A stretch of 57,026 bases of DNA, taken from Aquificaceae bacterium (GTDB taxonomy: Bacteria > Aquificota > Aquificia > Aquificales > Aquificaceae). The position numbers were made by a program, and so were the translations under genes. Positions 43,330 through 51,217 of this stretch are shown one piece after another; position 1 is the first letter of the stretch, and every line of letters begins with the position of its first letter. The notes beneath the pieces are model-generated. The model saw only the letters and a list, made by a program, of their open reading frames with translations, was not told where the DNA came from and searched no databases. The stretch spans positions 1 to 57,026 of the forward strand of contig JANWWH010000002.1 of NCBI GenBank assembly GCA_025056375.1. Direction: 5' to 3'.

Positions 43330-44982
43330 ATGGAGCATATCAAGTGGGTCCTCCTTCGTCTGAAGGCATACTTGCATTTTATCTTCCTTAGCCTCTGCGG
43401 TTCTCTGCTCGAGGCGGGCGGGACTGCGGGCGTTAGCCTTCTCATAAAATCTCTTGTGGACAAGGTTTTTCTCCTGAGGGAAGAGGAAGAGCTCTTAAAA
43501 GTTGTTCTGAGCCTTTTGGGTTTTGTATTTATAGCTCAGCTGGGGAGGCTTACAAGTGCTTTTTTCTCCGCCCTCTACACGGAGCTGGAGATGAAAAAGC
43601 TAAGAGAAGAAGCCTTCGGTAAACTCCTCAGGGCGGATTACTCCGCCTTTCTGGGTTTCTCTCCTGGTGAGTTTGCCTCAAGGGTTATATCAGACATGAA
43701 CCTATACAGGAACCTCATAGGCTCTTATGGCGTAAAGCTTATCAGAGAGCCAACGACGGTGCTCTTTTTGGTGGGCGTGCTTCTATACAGAGACTGGTTT
43801 CTCACACTGAGCCTTTTTCTGCTCCTGCCCTTGCTCGCCTTTGCGGTGAAGTATTTTGGTAAAAAGAGGGGGAAGCATCTGAAGAGGTCACAGGAGGGTT
43901 ATGCGGAGGTGGCGGACAGGCTCTTCAGTTCTTTCTCCGGCTTTGAGAGTATAAGAAGCTTTAGGGCACAGCCTCTTTTTGAGAGACTTTTCAGAGAACT
44001 TAGCAGGGCGCTTTTTAGGTCTGGCTTGAGGTCTGAGGTTTACTTTGCCCTCAACTCGGTGTTTAACTTCACCTTTGGTTACTCTGTGGTTGCCTTAGTG
44101 ATACTCTATGGTGGCTTCAGAATAGCGGAGGGGAGCCTAACCGCTGGCGACTTCCTTTCTTACCTTACCGCCCTTCTCTTCTTGCAAACCCCCCTCATGG
44201 AAACCCAGAAGGGTTTTATGGAGTTTAGAGCTTCTTTACCCGTGGTAGGAAGAATAAGGGAAGTGCTTTCCCTTGAGGAAGAACGGGCTGGAAGGTTTAG
44301 CTTTGAAGCTCTCGGAGAGGGTATAGAGGTGGAGAACTTAAGGGTAAGCGTAGGTGGGCGGTTGCTCCTTAAGGGCGTAAACCTAAAGATTAGGAAGGGG
44401 GAGAAGCTCGGTCTTATGGGGGATACGGGCTCTGGGAAAAGCACTCTCCTAAGGGTGTTGGCAGGTCTCTTGCCCTACGAGGGTAGCGTAAGGGTGGGAG
44501 GTTTGGAGCTCGCAGATATAAACAGAGAAGACCTCAGGGAAGCTTTCCTTTTTCTCTCTCAGGAACCTTTCATCTTCCCGGGCACTGTGAGGGAAAACCT
44601 CCTGCTGGCTGGAGAAAAAGAGGAAGAGCTTATCAGAGCTCTTCAGCTCTCGGAGTGTGACTTTGTGAAGAGCCTGGACCAGCCCCTGAACCCCAAGAGC
44701 CTCTCTGGTGGTGAAAAGCAGAGACTTGCACTGGCAAGGGTTTTTCTAAAGTCTCCACAGTTGCTTCTGTTGGACGAGGTCACCTCCGCTCTGGATGCCA
44801 GAAAGGAAGAAAGGGTGCTTGATAATCTCTTTACCCACTTCCGAGACAGCACTTTCATCCTCGTAGCCCACCGGTTTTCTAACCTGCTCAGGTGCGACAG
44901 GGTGCTGGTCATGAAGGAAGGTCTGGTGGTTTTTGAAGGAAAACCTAAAGAAGCAATAGACTTTTTTCTTCAGAGCCCGTAG
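43330..44982 (+). CDS. MsbA-like ABC exporter (membrane and ATPase domains fused)
   Basis: The 550-residue half-transporter has six membrane helices (about residues 1-300) and a C-terminal ATPase. The ATPase shows Walker A Gly-Asp-Thr-Gly-Ser-Gly-Lys-Ser-Thr, signature Leu-Ser-Gly-Gly-Glu-Lys-Gln-Arg, Walker B Leu-Leu-Leu-Leu-Asp-Glu and an H-loop His. The family includes the lipid A flippase MsbA. The convergent neighbour lpxI belongs to lipid A synthesis, which supports but does not prove that role. The end overlaps lpxI by 13 bases. Confidence 0.88.
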   Translation: MEHIKWVLLRLKAYLHFIFLSLCGSLLEAGGTAGVSLLIKSLVDKVFLLREEEELLKVVLSLLGFVFIAQLGRLTSAFFSALYTELEMKKLREEAFGKLLRADYSAFLGFSPGEFASRVISDMNLYRNLIGSYGVKLIREPTTVLFLVGVLLYRDWFLTLSLFLLLPLLAFAVKYFGKKRGKHLKRSQEGYAEVADRLFSSFSGFESIRSFRAQPLFERLFRELSRALFRSGLRSEVYFALNSVFNFTFGYSVVALVILYGGFRIAEGSLTAGDFLSYLTALLFLQTPLMETQKGFMEFRASLPVVGRIREVLSLEEERAGRFSFEALGEGIEVENLRVSVGGRLLLKGVNLKIRKGEKLGLMGDTGSGKSTLLRVLAGLLPYEGSVRVGGLELADINREDLREAFLFLSQEPFIFPGTVRENLLLAGEKEEELIRALQLSECDFVKSLDQPLNPKSLSGGEKQRLALARVFLKSPQLLLLDEVTSALDARKEERVLDNLFTHFRDSTFILVAHRFSNLLRCDRVLVMKEGLVVFEGKPKEAIDFFLQSP

Positions 44983-45752
44983 ATAGCTATACCATACTTT
45001 TGGGCTAACCTCTCCATCTTTTCTCTTTCCAAAAGGTAGACCTTGCCCGCTTCAACAAAAAGGGCGTCACCCCTTATCTTCCTTATGGCTTCCAGGGTCT
45101 TTGGTCCTACTGTAGGCACATCTATGCGGAAGTCCTGACCCTTTCTTGCGGTCTTTATGACCCTGCAACCCTTACCCGCAATCTCCCCAGCCCTTTCTAT
45201 GGTCTTCTGCGTGCCCTCCATAGCTTCCACGCTGACCACAGTCTTGTCCTTTACTACTATGGTCTGCCCCACATCCAGCGTGGCTATCTCTCTGGCTATA
45301 GGAAACCCCCAGAGCCCATCCTCCAGAGCTTCCCGTGAGGGTTCAATGGGGGATATACAGCCTGCAGGTGCCAGGAGCTCCTCCAGAAAGGGTCTTGGGT
45401 CTGGAAACTCAAAACCCAAAGCCTCAAGCTCTTCCATAAGGGTCCTGATAAGGGTATGAGCCTTTCTATCCTTCGCCTTTTGAAGAACCTTGAGAGCTAC
45501 CTCATCCAAGGTCAGAAAGTGAGAAAAAAGAAGGCTGTGTTCAAATTTACCTAAAAGGACCAGTTTTTTTATACCCTTCCTTTCAAGGCTTTTTAAAAGC
45601 CTTCCTACCTTTCCAAGGGGGAAATACTCCTCCGCAGGTAGTTCGGTAACCCCCCTCACGCCCGCCACGAAGACCTCCACACCCCTTTCTCTTGCCTTCT
45701 TAAGAAAGACCCTCGGAAGTTCTCCTGAGCCCGCTACGAGACATACACTCAT
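44970..45752 (-). CDS. lpxI: UDP-2,3-diacylglucosamine diphosphatase LpxI
   Basis: The 260-residue protein matches the LpxI (former DUF1009) family: N-terminal Leu-Val-Ala-Gly-Ser-Gly-Glu-Leu-Pro, a middle Asp-Val-Gly-Gln-Thr-Ile-Val-Val-Lys segment, Glu-Gly-Thr-x-x-Thr-Ile-x-Arg-Ala-Gly, and Asp-Val-Pro-Thr-Val-Gly-Pro-Thr/Lys-Thr near the end. It makes lipid X in lipid A synthesis in bacteria lacking LpxH. It overlaps folE by four bases upstream. Confidence 0.93.
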   Translation of the reverse strand: MSVCLVAGSGELPRVFLKKARERGVEVFVAGVRGVTELPAEEYFPLGKVGRLLKSLERKGIKKLVLLGKFEHSLLFSHFLTLDEVALKVLQKAKDRKAHTLIRTLMEELEALGFEFPDPRPFLEELLAPAGCISPIEPSREALEDGLWGFPIAREIATLDVGQTIVVKDKTVVSVEAMEGTQKTIERAGEIAGKGCRVIKTARKGQDFRIDVPTVGPKTLEAIRKIRGDALFVEAGKVYLLEREKMERLAQKYGIAIYGL

Positions 45753-46309
45753 AGAGAAAGCTTACCTATGAGCTTAAGGAACTCTTCCCTCGTTCTGAGG
45801 TCGCTAAGGAATAGACCCCTCAAGGCGGAAGTGACCGTAAGGTGTCCGGGAGCCATCACCCCTCTCATAGACATGCAGAGGTGCTCCATCTCGAGCACCA
45901 CAGCCACGCCCTTTGCTTTTAACTGTTCCAGAAGGAAATCCGCTATCTGATTGGTCAACCTTTCTTGCACCTGAGGTCTGAGGGCAAAGGCTCGCACCGT
46001 TCTGACGAGCTTTGATAGCCCACACACTATACCGTCCGGTATGTAGGCTATGTGGGCTTTTCCGAAAAAGGGAAGGAGGTGATGTTCGCAGAGGGAATAC
46101 ACGCTTATATCTTTTACGAGCACCATCTCGTTGTAAGAGCCAAACTCCTCAAAAAGTTTGAAGTCGAAGTTCCTCTGGCGGTCAAACTCCTCCCACATGC
46201 GGATAACCCTGTCGGGCGTCTCCAGAAGACCTTCTCTATCCGGGTCCTCACCTATACCTTCAAGAAAAAGCCTTATTGCCTGCCTTATCTTTTCTTTATC
46301 CAAAGGCAT
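45749..46309 (-). CDS. folE: GTP cyclohydrolase I
   Basis: The 186-residue enzyme converts GTP to dihydroneopterin triphosphate for folate. Visible are [12 protein letters not shown] (zinc Cys and His), Arg-x-Gln-Val-Gln-Glu-Arg-Leu-Thr, and His-Leu-Cys-Met-Ser-Met-Arg-Gly-Val. ATG 46309 is chosen over an upstream in-frame GTG at 46315, because a TATAAT box ends seven bases before it. folP lies about 2.4 kb away. Confidence 0.96.
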   Translation of the reverse strand: MPLDKEKIRQAIRLFLEGIGEDPDREGLLETPDRVIRMWEEFDRQRNFDFKLFEEFGSYNEMVLVKDISVYSLCEHHLLPFFGKAHIAYIPDGIVCGLSKLVRTVRAFALRPQVQERLTNQIADFLLEQLKAKGVAVVLEMEHLCMSMRGVMAPGHLTVTSALRGLFLSDLRTREEFLKLIGKLSL

Positions 46310-46316
46310 AGGCACT

Positions 46317-46322
46317 ATTATA
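46317..46322 (-). promoter_or_regulatory. -10 box for leaderless folE transcript
   Basis: Minus-strand TATAAT seven bases before the folE ATG (46309). A divergent box for the PsiE-like gene lies 21 bases away. Confidence 0.55.
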
Positions 46323-46343
46323 AGCTTCTGGCGCAGATGCCTT

Positions 46344-46349
46344 TATGAT
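46344..46349 (+). promoter_or_regulatory. -10 box for leaderless PsiE-like gene
   Basis: TATGAT seven bases before the ATG at 46357; no ribosome site. Confidence 0.42.
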
Positions 46350-46356
46350 ATTCTCC

Positions 46357-47148
46357 ATGAAGGACTTTGAGGAGTTAAAAAACCTTTACCGATGGACTTA
46401 CGAGGATGAGAAAAACGCAAAAAAGTTAAAGGACATGGCTCTTAGGCACATGGAAGACCTTGTCCTTAACCTTCCCTACGGATTTCCCGACAGAGAAAGG
46501 GCGAGGCTATGGCTTGAAGGGCTTTTTGAGCTCAAATGCACCGAGAATATGGGTTACGGCGACCCTCTTACGCTTAGCCTAATAAGACAGTTCCTGCAGG
46601 ATAGAATGGCTCAGGAAGTTACTTCCATACAGGAGAGGCACAGCCTACTCACATCACTGAACAAGCTTCTGGACCTCTGTCTCCTTAGCACCCTACCTGA
46701 GGGAAAGGTGGTGGGCGGTTTTTCTCCTTTAAGCAGATACCAGAGATGGATGATAAGGAGCATAAGGCGGGTGTCCAGAGTATTTGATGTGTTCATACTT
46801 CTCACCCTTCTGCTGGTAGGGTTCTCTATAGTGGTCTGGATTGTGTATGAGTTTTATCTTGTGCTTGTTGGTAAACTGCCCCTTGAAAGGGGTGGGCTCA
46901 GTATCCTGGGCTCCATACTTATACTCTACGCCATATCAGAGCTCCTATTGGAACAAGTGAAGACCACGAAGGGTGGTGCCGTTAGTATAAAGACTTTTTT
47001 GGGTGTTGCCCTTGCGGCGGTGATAAGAAAAGTTCTTATCCTGTCCCTATCCCCAGAGAAGTTCTATGAGCTCCTAACCCTCTCGCTCATACTCCTTTCC
47101 CTCGGATTGGTCTTTTTACTAGTTCACAAGGTGGAAAGCTCCACATGA
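46357..47148 (+). CDS. Membrane protein with C-terminal PsiE-like region
   Basis: The 263-residue protein has a soluble helical N-terminal half (about residues 1-140, Glu/Arg/Leu-rich, no family recognised) and four membrane helices in the C-terminal half. The latter include a Tyr-Ala-Ile-Ser-Glu-Leu-Leu-Leu-Glu segment and Ala-Ala-Val-Ile-Arg-Lys-Val-Leu-Ile that resemble the phosphate-starvation-inducible PsiE family. Function is unknown. ATG 46357 is preferred to an ATG 12 bases upstream, because the latter lies inside the promoter box. Confidence 0.68.
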   Translation: MKDFEELKNLYRWTYEDEKNAKKLKDMALRHMEDLVLNLPYGFPDRERARLWLEGLFELKCTENMGYGDPLTLSLIRQFLQDRMAQEVTSIQERHSLLTSLNKLLDLCLLSTLPEGKVVGGFSPLSRYQRWMIRSIRRVSRVFDVFILLTLLLVGFSIVVWIVYEFYLVLVGKLPLERGGLSILGSILILYAISELLLEQVKTTKGGAVSIKTFLGVALAAVIRKVLILSLSPEKFYELLTLSLILLSLGLVFLLVHKVESST

Positions 47149-47227
47149 GCCCTGTCATAAAACCTCCCCTTGAAAAAGACCGCGGGTGGCCTATCATAAT
47201 ACCGAGCAAAACTTTAAAGGAGGTAGT

Positions 47228-47575
47228 ATGATGCAGAAGTTAGCTTTTAACTTTTTCGCAACAGAGAAAGCGGTTCAGGAGGTGCTCAGGATAGCACAAG
47301 AGAACAACATCGCCGAGCCCATACTTAGGGTTAGGGTTGTCCCCGGGGGATGCTCCGGTTTTCAGTATGCCATGGGCTTTGATGACACCGTAGAGGAAAG
47401 CGATAACATATTCGAGTATGGAGGTCTGAAGATAGCCATAGACCAGTTCTCCATGCCATATGTGAACAACGCGGAGCTTGACTACGTCATGGACTTTATG
47501 GGCGGTGGCTTTACCATAAAGAACCCCAACGTAAGTGGTTCCTGCGGTTGTGGTAGCTCCTTCTCCTGCGGATGA
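47228..47575 (+). CDS. A-type iron-sulfur carrier (IscA/ErpA/HesB family)
   Basis: The 115-residue protein has the three conserved cysteines of A-type carriers: Cys42 in Gly-Gly-Cys-Ser-Gly-Phe-Gln-Tyr, and Cys106 and Cys108 in Gly-Ser-Cys-Gly-Cys-Gly. A fourth cysteine (Cys114) lies next to last. It carries Fe-S clusters or iron to target proteins. AAAGGAGG precedes two adjacent ATGs (47228 and 47231); either could be used. An intrinsic terminator follows directly. Confidence 0.93.
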   Translation: MMQKLAFNFFATEKAVQEVLRIAQENNIAEPILRVRVVPGGCSGFQYAMGFDDTVEESDNIFEYGGLKIAIDQFSMPYVNNAELDYVMDFMGGGFTIKNPNVSGSCGCGSSFSCG

Positions 47576-47577
47576 GC

Positions 47578-47964
47578 TTATTGCCCCCCTTCGGGGGCTT
47601 TTATAACCCTTACCTTTACATACTCGGGTTCCGTCCTCTCTACAGATACGAGAAACTTAGGCACGTTCTTGACTTCCACTTTGAGGATATGCTCGCCTTC
47701 CTTTAGACCCCTCAAGCTTACGCTTGCGGTTATTTTCTCAAGGGTTTCTTCGTGGACAAACCTTTCCATAACCCTCAGTCTTATCTTCACCCTTTTTCTC
47801 TCCAGCCTGTATTCGTAGCCTTTTTCTTGGTCCACCATCTCTATCTGCCTTTCCACGCCCAGAGGCACCCTTTCACCCATGTTTAGCACAAACCAGAGAA
47901 CAACCCCCATCACGAGAGAAAGAAGTTTGTAGTGCCAGTCGTGTATGATAAGTCTTTTAAGCAT
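47578..47964 (-). CDS. cdaR: YbbR/CdaR-like regulator of diadenylate cyclase
   Basis: The 128-residue protein has one N-terminal membrane helix (about residues 12-27, preceded by Asn/Asp-Trp-His-Tyr-Lys-Leu-Leu-Ser as in CdaR) and one to two beta-rich YbbR-type repeats. Gram-positive CdaR has four repeats, so this is a short form. It overlaps cdaA by eight bases, the standard pairing, and likely modulates the cyclase from outside the membrane. Confidence 0.82.
   Translation of the reverse strand: MLKRLIIHDWHYKLLSLVMGVVLWFVLNMGERVPLGVERQIEMVDQEKGYEYRLERKRVKIRLRVMERFVHEETLEKITASVSLRGLKEGEHILKVEVKNVPKFLVSVERTEPEYVKVRVIKAPEGGQ
47583..47602 (+). terminator. Intrinsic terminator of the IscA-type gene
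   Basis: GCCCCC (47583-47588) pairs with GGGGGC (47593-47598) around a four-base loop, followed by TTTT. It lies eight bases after the stop codon. On the other strand the same bases encode the last codons of cdaR. It is the only clear intrinsic terminator seen in the window. Confidence 0.8.
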
Positions 47965-48727
47965 TTTCCACCCTGAGCTCTTTTAAAAGTAAGGCTCTCA
48001 GCATCTCGGGGTCAAGGTTTCTTTGGAGCTTTCCACCCATGGCAAGAGATATCTCACCTGTTTCCTCCGAAACTACCACGCAAAGGGCGTCGCTCTCTTC
48101 AGATATGCCCAGAGCGGCGCGGTGCCTCGTGCCATACTTCTTGGGGAGCTCCGAGGATTTGGAAAGGGGTAAGATGCAGGAGGCGTAGACCACCCTGTCT
48201 CCCCTTACGACCACCGCACCATCGTGCAAAGGAGAGAGGGGGTTGAAGATGGTAACGAGTAGTTCCACTGACACCAGACTGTCCATTAGCACACAGCCTT
48301 CCACCAGCCCTTCTACGCTCTGAGCTCTTTCTATCACTATGAGCCCACCTATCTGTCTCTCTGATAGAAAGGAGCAGACCCTCACCACCCTATCTACAAC
48401 CCTTTCACCCACGGGCTTTATGACGGATACGCCCGCCCTCTGTCCAAGCCTGCTCAGAGCCTTTCTTATCTCCGGTTGGAAGATGACCACCAGAGAGAAA
48501 AGACCTACCGTCCAAAGCTTTTCAAAGACCCAGGAGAGGGTCCTAAGATGGAGGAGTTCCGCAAAAAACCAGAAGCCAGCCAGCAAGACAACGCCCCTGA
48601 ATATCTGCAGACCCTTGGTTATACGGAGAAAATAAAGAACGCCGTAGAAGAAAAGTGACACTGCAATTATGTCTATTAGGTCTTTCCAAGAGAAGATTTT
48701 TAAAAACTCTAAGTTAATATTCACCAT
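47957..48727 (-). CDS. cdaA: Diadenylate cyclase CdaA (c-di-AMP synthase)
   Basis: The 256-residue protein has about three N-terminal membrane helices (residues 15-90) and a DisA_N/DAC domain with both catalytic motifs: Asp-Gly-Ala at 169-171 and Arg-His-Arg at 201-203. It makes cyclic di-AMP from two ATP. The start lies 14 bases inside folP. The order folP-cdaA-cdaR suggests one transcript. Confidence 0.96.
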   Translation of the reverse strand: MVNINLEFLKIFSWKDLIDIIAVSLFFYGVLYFLRITKGLQIFRGVVLLAGFWFFAELLHLRTLSWVFEKLWTVGLFSLVVIFQPEIRKALSRLGQRAGVSVIKPVGERVVDRVVRVCSFLSERQIGGLIVIERAQSVEGLVEGCVLMDSLVSVELLVTIFNPLSPLHDGAVVVRGDRVVYASCILPLSKSSELPKKYGTRHRAALGISEESDALCVVVSEETGEISLAMGGKLQRNLDPEMLRALLLKELRVENA

Positions 48728-49898
48728 AGGTCTTTACCGTATCGAGAAGGGCAAGAAACTCGCGGGTTTCTCTAACATCGTGAACCCTTACTATGTGAGC
48801 ACCCTTCATAACCGCAGGTGCGAGAGCACCAAGGCTTCCGTAAAGCCTCTGTTGAGGCTCGCTTTTCTTCTTTAACAAACCTTCCATGACCACACCTATA
48901 AAGGACTTCCTCGATACACCCACCATCAGGGGTAAGCCGAGGGCGCGAAACTCTCCAAACCTCTTAAGTATCTCTACGTTGTGCTCTGGGAGTTTTCCAA
49001 AGCCTATGCCCGGGTCAAGTATAACCTGACCCCTATAGTCCTTCTCCTTTAGACTTTTCAACTTCTCCTCAAACCATAGGAAGACCTCCTCCACCACGTC
49101 TTCGTAGATAGGTGGGGCTTCTTTCCAGGTCTCTGGTCTCCCTTTTATGTGGGTGAGCACATAGGGGCAATTATACTTGCTTACCAACTCATGCATGTCT
49201 GGGTCAAAGGTGCCACCACTTATGTCGTTTATGATGTCCGCACCTTCCTCAAGGCACGCCCTCGCCACCTCCGCCTTGTATGTATCCACTGAAATCCAAA
49301 CCTCAGGTAGCTCTCTCCTTACTTCTCTTAGCAGGGGGAGAACTCTCTGGAGCTCCTCCTCCGCAGATACCCTCCGGGAGCCAGGTCTTGTGGACTCCCC
49401 ACCTATGTCTATGATGTCCGCCCCCTCCTCTACCATGCTTACCGCCCTTTTTAAACCTTCAGAAGGCTTAAGGTATAGACCTCCGTCGGAGAAGGAGTCG
49501 GGGGTTGCGTTCAAGACGCCCATCACCGCAGTTTTTATCCCCAGAGGGAGGATTTTTCTGTTGTGCTGTAGCTTGAAGGACCTTTTGTGATAAGCCTGAA
49601 GTCGGTGAAGTATCTCTACCGCTAAGCCTCTGTTTTCCTTTACAAGAAAGGTGCAAAACTCTTTTATCCTCCTCTCGGAGCCACAAAGGACAAAGCCCCC
49701 CTCTCCCTGAAAGGTGTGTAAGCATGCCCTTCTACCAAGACTGAAAAAAACCTCTGGCTTTAAGCTCTCCCCCTTCATGTAAAGAACGCAAAAAACCCCT
49801 TCGGAGCTTCTGTCGTAAGCTTCCCTAAAGAATACACCCACCTTCTCTTTGAGAAACCTGTAAAAAGCTTCTCTGCTCTCGAAGTGCTTGACCAGCAT
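48714..49898 (-). CDS. folP: Dihydropteroate synthase with N-terminal extension
   Basis: The 394-residue protein contains a complete dihydropteroate synthase barrel from about residue 123: Met-Gly-Val-Leu-Asn-Ala-Thr-Pro-Asp-Ser-Phe-Ser-Asp-Gly-Gly, Asp-Ile-Gly-Gly-Glu-Ser-Thr-Arg-Pro-Gly, Asp-Pro-Gly-Ile-Gly-Phe-Gly-Lys, and a C-terminal Arg-Val-His-Asp-Val. It joins the pterin and p-aminobenzoate in folate synthesis. Normal enzymes have about 260-280 residues; the first 115 or so here are an additional region I cannot assign. ATG 49898 is chosen because a minus-strand TATCCT box lies seven bases upstream; an in-frame TTG at 49904 is the alternative. Confidence 0.94.
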   Translation of the reverse strand: MLVKHFESREAFYRFLKEKVGVFFREAYDRSSEGVFCVLYMKGESLKPEVFFSLGRRACLHTFQGEGGFVLCGSERRIKEFCTFLVKENRGLAVEILHRLQAYHKRSFKLQHNRKILPLGIKTAVMGVLNATPDSFSDGGLYLKPSEGLKRAVSMVEEGADIIDIGGESTRPGSRRVSAEEELQRVLPLLREVRRELPEVWISVDTYKAEVARACLEEGADIINDISGGTFDPDMHELVSKYNCPYVLTHIKGRPETWKEAPPIYEDVVEEVFLWFEEKLKSLKEKDYRGQVILDPGIGFGKLPEHNVEILKRFGEFRALGLPLMVGVSRKSFIGVVMEGLLKKKSEPQQRLYGSLGALAPAVMKGAHIVRVHDVRETREFLALLDTVKTYGEY

Positions 49899-49905
49899 AG
49901 ACAAT

Positions 49906-49917
49906 AGGATACATTAT
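49906..49917. promoter_or_regulatory. Divergent -10 elements of folP and frdB
   Basis: Minus-strand TATCCT (49911-49906) lies seven bases before the folP ATG at 49898, and plus-strand CATTAT (49912-49917) lies six bases before the frdB ATG at 49924. Neither gene has a ribosome site. Confidence 0.38.
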
Positions 49918-49923
49918 TTAAGC

Positions 49924-50607
49924 ATGGTTTTAAGGCTAAAAATAAGAAGGCAGGAAGCCTCGGGAAAAGCCTATTATCAGATTTTTGAAGTCCCTTACGA
50001 GGAAGGCATGACCCTGCTTAGTGCCCTCCAGAGGATAAAGGAAGACCTTGACCCAAGTCTCGGTTTTAGACAGTTCTGCAGGGCGGGCATATGCGGGACC
50101 TGCACCCTTACGGTTAACGGTTTTCCAAAGCTTGCCTGTAAGGAACAGCTCTTACCCTACGCCCTTTTTGGCGAGGAAATTCTGATAGAGCCCCTTAAAA
50201 ACTTTAATGTCCTCAGAGACTTGGTGGTGGACAACGAGAGTTTTGTGGAGAAGATGAAGTCTCTAAACCTCTGGATAAAGGAAAGGTCCACAGACCCACG
50301 CATACCCCCTGAGCTCAGTAAGAGGATAGAGACCTCGGCGGACTGCATACTCTGTCTTGCCTGTCAGTCTTATTGCCCTCAGGTCCTTGAGGAGGACTAC
50401 GCAGGACCCCTCTTCTTTGCCAAACTCTACCGCCTCTACGAAGACCCAAGAGAAGAGGCTAAGGCTCTAAGGATGAGACAGGCGGTAGTAGAAGGAAGGC
50501 TTTACCACTGCCTTTCCTGTAACAAGTGCAATCTGGTGTGTCCGAAGGAGGTAGAGCCTGCAACCCTTATAAGGGAACTCATGCAGGTTATGGATGTGGT
50601 TCCTTAG
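49924..50607 (+). CDS. frdB: Fumarate reductase/succinate dehydrogenase iron-sulfur subunit
   Basis: The 227-residue protein has an N-terminal plant-type ferredoxin domain (Cys52, Cys57, Cys60, Cys72 for [2Fe-2S]) and a C-terminal two-cluster domain. The latter has Cys141-x2-Cys144-x2-Cys147-x3-Cys151-Pro and Cys196-x2-Cys199-x2-Cys202-x3-Cys206-Pro. In classical subunits the position of Cys199 is not Cys, so one centre is [3Fe-4S]. Here it could be [4Fe-4S], as in TfrB/HdrC-like proteins. The flavoprotein subunit is not adjacent. ATG 49924 gives the normal length. The 3' end overlaps flgA by 14 bases. Confidence 0.92.
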   Translation: MVLRLKIRRQEASGKAYYQIFEVPYEEGMTLLSALQRIKEDLDPSLGFRQFCRAGICGTCTLTVNGFPKLACKEQLLPYALFGEEILIEPLKNFNVLRDLVVDNESFVEKMKSLNLWIKERSTDPRIPPELSKRIETSADCILCLACQSYCPQVLEEDYAGPLFFAKLYRLYEDPREEAKALRMRQAVVEGRLYHCLSCNKCNLVCPKEVEPATLIRELMQVMDVVP

Positions 50608-51217
50608 CCTTCTGATAATCCTTGAGCTGTCTTTTGGAAGCGTGGAGAGGCTCGTTGAGGAGGAGGTTTACAGAAGGTTTGGTGAGCTCGTTAAGGTTCA
50701 GAGGGTAAAGCTATTAGGGAAGAAAGAGGTAAAAAGTCCTGAGAGGATAGAGCTCCAGATGGAATACGGTAAGAGCAGGGCGGTGGCTTACCTCTACTTT
50801 GGTGACAAAAGAGAGCAGGTTCTCATAGATGCCCTTTGGAAGGTAAGGGTTTTTGTAGCCCTCGAGGACATACAGAAGGGAAGCGCCATAAAACCTGAAA
50901 TGTTCAGGGTTGAGGAGGTTTTTATGAAAACCATACCCTCGGACCTGAGGCTCAACCCCGCAGACTTTGAAAACTATACCGCCTCCACCAATATAACCAG
51001 AGGGACAGTGCTCAGAAGGTCCTTACTCAAAGAGGTGCAGGCGGTAAAGGTAGGAGAAGTGGTGGAAGCTTTCTACAAAAGCGGTGCCCTCGAGGTGAGC
51101 TTTCGGGCTGTGGCTATAGATGGGGGGCAGGTGGGAAAGGTCATAAGGTTGAGGAAAGAGGACAGGGTGCTAAGGGGAAGGGTGCTATCAAAGGGCAAGG
51201 TGGAGGTTTTACCCTGA
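50594..51217 (+). CDS. flgA: Flagellar P-ring assembly chaperone FlgA
   Basis: The 207-residue protein has a signal peptide (about residues 1-15) and a C-terminal SAF domain with Ala-Leu-Glu-Asp-Ile-Gln-Lys-Gly-Ser-Ala-Ile, Ile-Thr-Arg-Gly-Thr-Val-Leu-Arg-Arg, and the closing Gly-Gln-Val-Gly-Lys-Val-Ile-Arg-Leu-Arg and Gly-Arg-Val-Leu pattern. FlgA helps FlgI assemble the periplasmic ring. It lies about 40 kb from the flagellar block in this window, translationally coupled to frdB, and the NUDIX frame begins on its stop codon. Confidence 0.92.
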   Translation: MWFLSLLIILELSFGSVERLVEEEVYRRFGELVKVQRVKLLGKKEVKSPERIELQMEYGKSRAVAYLYFGDKREQVLIDALWKVRVFVALEDIQKGSAIKPEMFRVEEVFMKTIPSDLRLNPADFENYTASTNITRGTVLRRSLLKEVQAVKVGEVVEAFYKSGALEVSFRAVAIDGGQVGKVIRLRKEDRVLRGRVLSKGKVEVLP

